Positions 4,425 through 6,494 of a DNA stretch of 6,494 nt are shown piece by piece (position 1 is the stretch's first letter; every line of letters begins with the position of its first letter). The notes under the pieces are model-generated. The model was given only the letters and a program-made list of their open reading frames with translations, did no database searches and was not told the DNA's origin. The DNA comes from Bacillota bacterium. Lineage in GTDB: Bacteria; Bacillota_C; Negativicutes; Sporomusales; Sporomusaceae. The translations under genes and the position numbers were made by a program. The stretch is from the NCBI GenBank assembly GCA_023441125.1, contig JAEZQV010000231.1, positions 1-6,494 of the forward strand, written 5' to 3'.

Positions 4425-6494
4425 GTTCATTAAGGGTACTTTGGCCACTGCGGCGGTGGGGGCCGGCGCAGCCTTATTTAATTTTGACTTTGCCGGATTG
4501 AGGCCGCTGAGCGCCGCCGACAGTATTGACCGCAAAATATTTAATAACGCCTGTCCCCGGAACTGTTACGATACCTGTTCTATTTTATCGACGGTGGAAG
4601 ACGGTGTCTTAAAAAAAGTCGAGGGCAATCCGCGCAATACCTATACCCGCGGCCGGGTATGCGCCAAAGGCTTTAGCTATACCCGCAGCGTGTACAGCCC
4701 GGACCGGATCAAATACCCTATGCGCCAGCAGGGGCGAGGGTCGGGTAACTGGCAGCGAATCAGCTGGGATGAAGCGTATACCGCAATTGCCAATACCATT
4801 CTTAAACTTAAAAAAGAGTATGGGAGCACCCTGCCGGTTTGTCTCAACAAGTATTCCGGCAACTTTGATATTATGCATTATGGCATTGAAGGCATGCTGA
4901 CAAGCATCGGCCATACCACCCGGGCTACCGGCACGCCTTGCTGGCCGGCAGGCATTGATGCCCAGACCTTTGATTTTGGCACCATTTATAATAATGATCC
5001 CGAGGATATGGTGAATTCCCGGTATTTAATCGTCTGGGGCGCCAACCCGGCCTGGTGCTCCGTGCATTCCATGTTTTTTGTCAAGCAGGCCCAGGAACAG
5101 GGCTGCAAAGTTGTGGTGATTGACCCAATTTTAAGTCAGACGGCCGCCAAAGCCGATGTATACCTTCAGATTAAACCAAGTACCGACGGTGCACTGGCAT
5201 TAGGCATGGCGCGCTATATCCTGGACAATGAGCTGTATGACGGCGAATGGCTGGCAAGAAACAGCAAAGGCGCGGAAGAGTTTTTCGGCTATCTGAAAAA
5301 TAACATTACTGTGGAATGGGCGGCGCAAAAGACCGGCATACCCCAGACGGTGATTGAGCGGCTGGCCCGTGAATACGCCACGGCCAAACCGGCCAATATC
5401 TGGATCGGCTACGGCATGCAGCGCCATACCAACGGCGGGCAGAATGTGCGGGCCATTGACGCGTTGGCTGCTATGACCGGCAATATCGGCAAAGCCGGCG
5501 GCGGGGCGCAATATGCCCAGCTGCAGACCTGGGGCTTTAATTACTATGCCATGACGCAGAAAAAACCGGTGAGCGGCGGCCAGGGTGACCGGAACATTAA
5601 TATTAACAATTTTGGCGCCGAAATATTGAATGCCAAGGAACCGCCGGTCAAAATGCTGTGGCTGGCCTGCCGGAGCCCGCTGACGCAGGACCCTGAGACA
5701 GCGGTGGTCAGGCAGGCGTTTGCCGCGATGGACCTCATTGTCACGGCTGATTTGTATATGAATCCCACAGTGGAAATGTCGGATATTGTCCTGCCGGTGA
5801 CAACCGCTTTTGAGGCGCCGGGCGTTAATGTGTCTTACTGGCACTATTGGCTGTGCCTGAATGAACAGGCCATCCAACCGCTGTACGAATGCAAAAGTGA
5901 TGTTACCATTGCCATGGAATTGTCGGCCAAACTCAACGAACTGGAGCCCGGTTCCTGCACCTTTCCGACAACTGGCAATCTTGAGGAGTGGGTGAGCAAA
6001 GAATTTAACGATAACCTGTATAAACAGTTTGGCTTAAATAGCTGGACGGATTTAAAGCAGGGACCGGCCAAGGCCAAAAGCGGCCTGATTGCCTGGCAGG
6101 ACGGCCAATTTAAAACTCCGTCCGGCAAATATGAATTCTGGTCGGACGAGGCGAAAAAGCTGGGCCATCATCCGCTGCCGGTCTATGTAGAGGAAATGCA
6201 GGCCGGTGACAAGTATCCGTTCCGCTGTATATCCGCCCACTGGAAACTCAACATTCACAGTCAGTTTCAGAATCTGGACTGGCTGGCGGCCGTCAACAAC
6301 GAGCCCTGTCTGGAAATCAGTCCCCAGGTGGCGGCTAAATACAGCATCCGGGAGCGCGATATGGTCAAAATGTACAACGAGACCGGCTATATAACGCTGC
6401 CGGCCAAAATTACCGAAACCGTGCCGCCCGATGTGGTTGCCGTGTATGAGGCCTGGTACAAAGGCAAAAAATTCAATGTCAACTACACGGTGAA
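4393..6494 (+). CDS. Tat-exported DMSO-reductase-family molybdopterin oxidoreductase, catalytic subunit (3' end outside window)
   Basis: These 700 codons encode the catalytic subunit of a complex iron-sulfur molybdoenzyme that binds a bis-pterin guanine dinucleotide Mo (or W) cofactor. The N-terminus has a twin-arginine export signal, TRRKFIKG (residues 8-15), then a hydrophobic Ala/Gly segment to about 36. A [4Fe-4S] motif follows: C54-x3-C58-x3-C62-x27-C90. Cofactor-domain landmarks are GANP (216-219), VVVIDP (ending 245), TDGALALGM (264-272) and the GNIGKAGGG loop (near 363). From about residue 610 the dinucleotide-binding C-terminal domain begins (LNIHSQFQNL, then the LEISP...Y-x-I-x-x-x-D-M-V-K pattern). 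The likely Mo-ligand segment is TPCWPAGIDAQ with Cys183. Related proteins run about 740-820 aa, so only a short tail is missing. GTG start with AGGAGGG; it overlaps the chaperone gene by 32 nt. The substrate is unknown: sulfur or N-oxide, oxyanion and hydroxylation reactions all occur in this superfamily. Confidence 0.92.
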   Translation, partial: MKQQSLITRRKFIKGTLATAAVGAGAALFNFDFAGLRPLSAADSIDRKIFNNACPRNCYDTCSILSTVEDGVLKKVEGNPRNTYTRGRVCAKGFSYTRSVYSPDRIKYPMRQQGRGSGNWQRISWDEAYTAIANTILKLKKEYGSTLPVCLNKYSGNFDIMHYGIEGMLTSIGHTTRATGTPCWPAGIDAQTFDFGTIYNNDPEDMVNSRYLIVWGANPAWCSVHSMFFVKQAQEQGCKVVVIDPILSQTAAKADVYLQIKPSTDGALALGMARYILDNELYDGEWLARNSKGAEEFFGYLKNNITVEWAAQKTGIPQTVIERLAREYATAKPANIWIGYGMQRHTNGGQNVRAIDALAAMTGNIGKAGGGAQYAQLQTWGFNYYAMTQKKPVSGGQGDRNININNFGAEILNAKEPPVKMLWLACRSPLTQDPETAVVRQAFAAMDLIVTADLYMNPTVEMSDIVLPVTTAFEAPGVNVSYWHYWLCLNEQAIQPLYECKSDVTIAMELSAKLNELEPGSCTFPTTGNLEEWVSKEFNDNLYKQFGLNSWTDLKQGPAKAKSGLIAWQDGQFKTPSGKYEFWSDEAKKLGHHPLPVYVEEMQAGDKYPFRCISAHWKLNIHSQFQNLDWLAAVNNEPCLEISPQVAAKYSIRERDMVKMYNETGYITLPAKITETVPPDVVAVYEAWYKGKKFNVNYTV

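Noticed and set aside
5200..5877. A 225-codon open frame on the minus strand opposite the catalytic gene
   Set aside because: It lies wholly within a strongly supported molybdoenzyme gene. Its translation is low-order (His/Arg/Pro-rich) with no recognisable motif, as expected for an antisense shadow.

Overview
The window carries six protein genes, all on the + strand, and no RNA genes, insertion sequences or CRISPR arrays that I can see. The style suggests an anaerobic, moderately GC-rich Firmicute, most plausibly of the Negativicutes (Sporomusa/Pelosinus-like). The reasons are strong AGGAGG ribosome sites, several TTG/GTG starts, a PucR-type regulator, a multi-cluster ferredoxin and a Tat-exported molybdoenzyme. 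This placement is inference from general character, not a database match.

Region 1 (1-1048) is a housekeeping-like pair. It holds the 3' part of phoU (phosphate signalling) and, 20 nt later, an MgtC/SapB-family membrane protein with a C-terminal ACT-like domain. A hairpin plus T-run at 1019-1048 probably ends this unit. By hand count the first 240 nt are about 41% GC, visibly poorer than what follows.

Region 2 (1138-3354) has a TTG-initiated ferredoxin-type protein with four 4Fe-4S clusters (DmsB-like electron-transfer subunit), tightly followed by a 542-aa PucR-family transcriptional regulator. A clean intrinsic terminator, whose left arm is made of the regulator's last codons, closes the unit at 3320-3354.

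Region 3 (3355-6494) starts with a short promoter-like region (perfect TATAAT, poor -35). It continues with a small lipoprotein of unknown function, a TorD/DmsD-type chaperone and the catalytic subunit of a DMSO-reductase-family molybdoenzyme with a twin-arginine signal. These three genes overlap one another, so they are very likely co-translated. The catalytic gene runs off the right edge after 700 codons.

Read together, regions 2 and 3 look like a complex iron-sulfur molybdoenzyme (CISM) locus. The chaperone loads and proofreads the catalytic subunit before Tat export, the four-cluster protein passes electrons to or from it, and the PucR protein is the obvious candidate regulator. The substrate cannot be determined from sequence. 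The most unusual points are the electron-transfer gene being cut off from the catalytic gene by a regulator and a terminator, the unrecognised lipoprotein, and a molybdenum-site segment that looks cysteine-type although the Fe-S motif spacing is DMSO-reductase-like.
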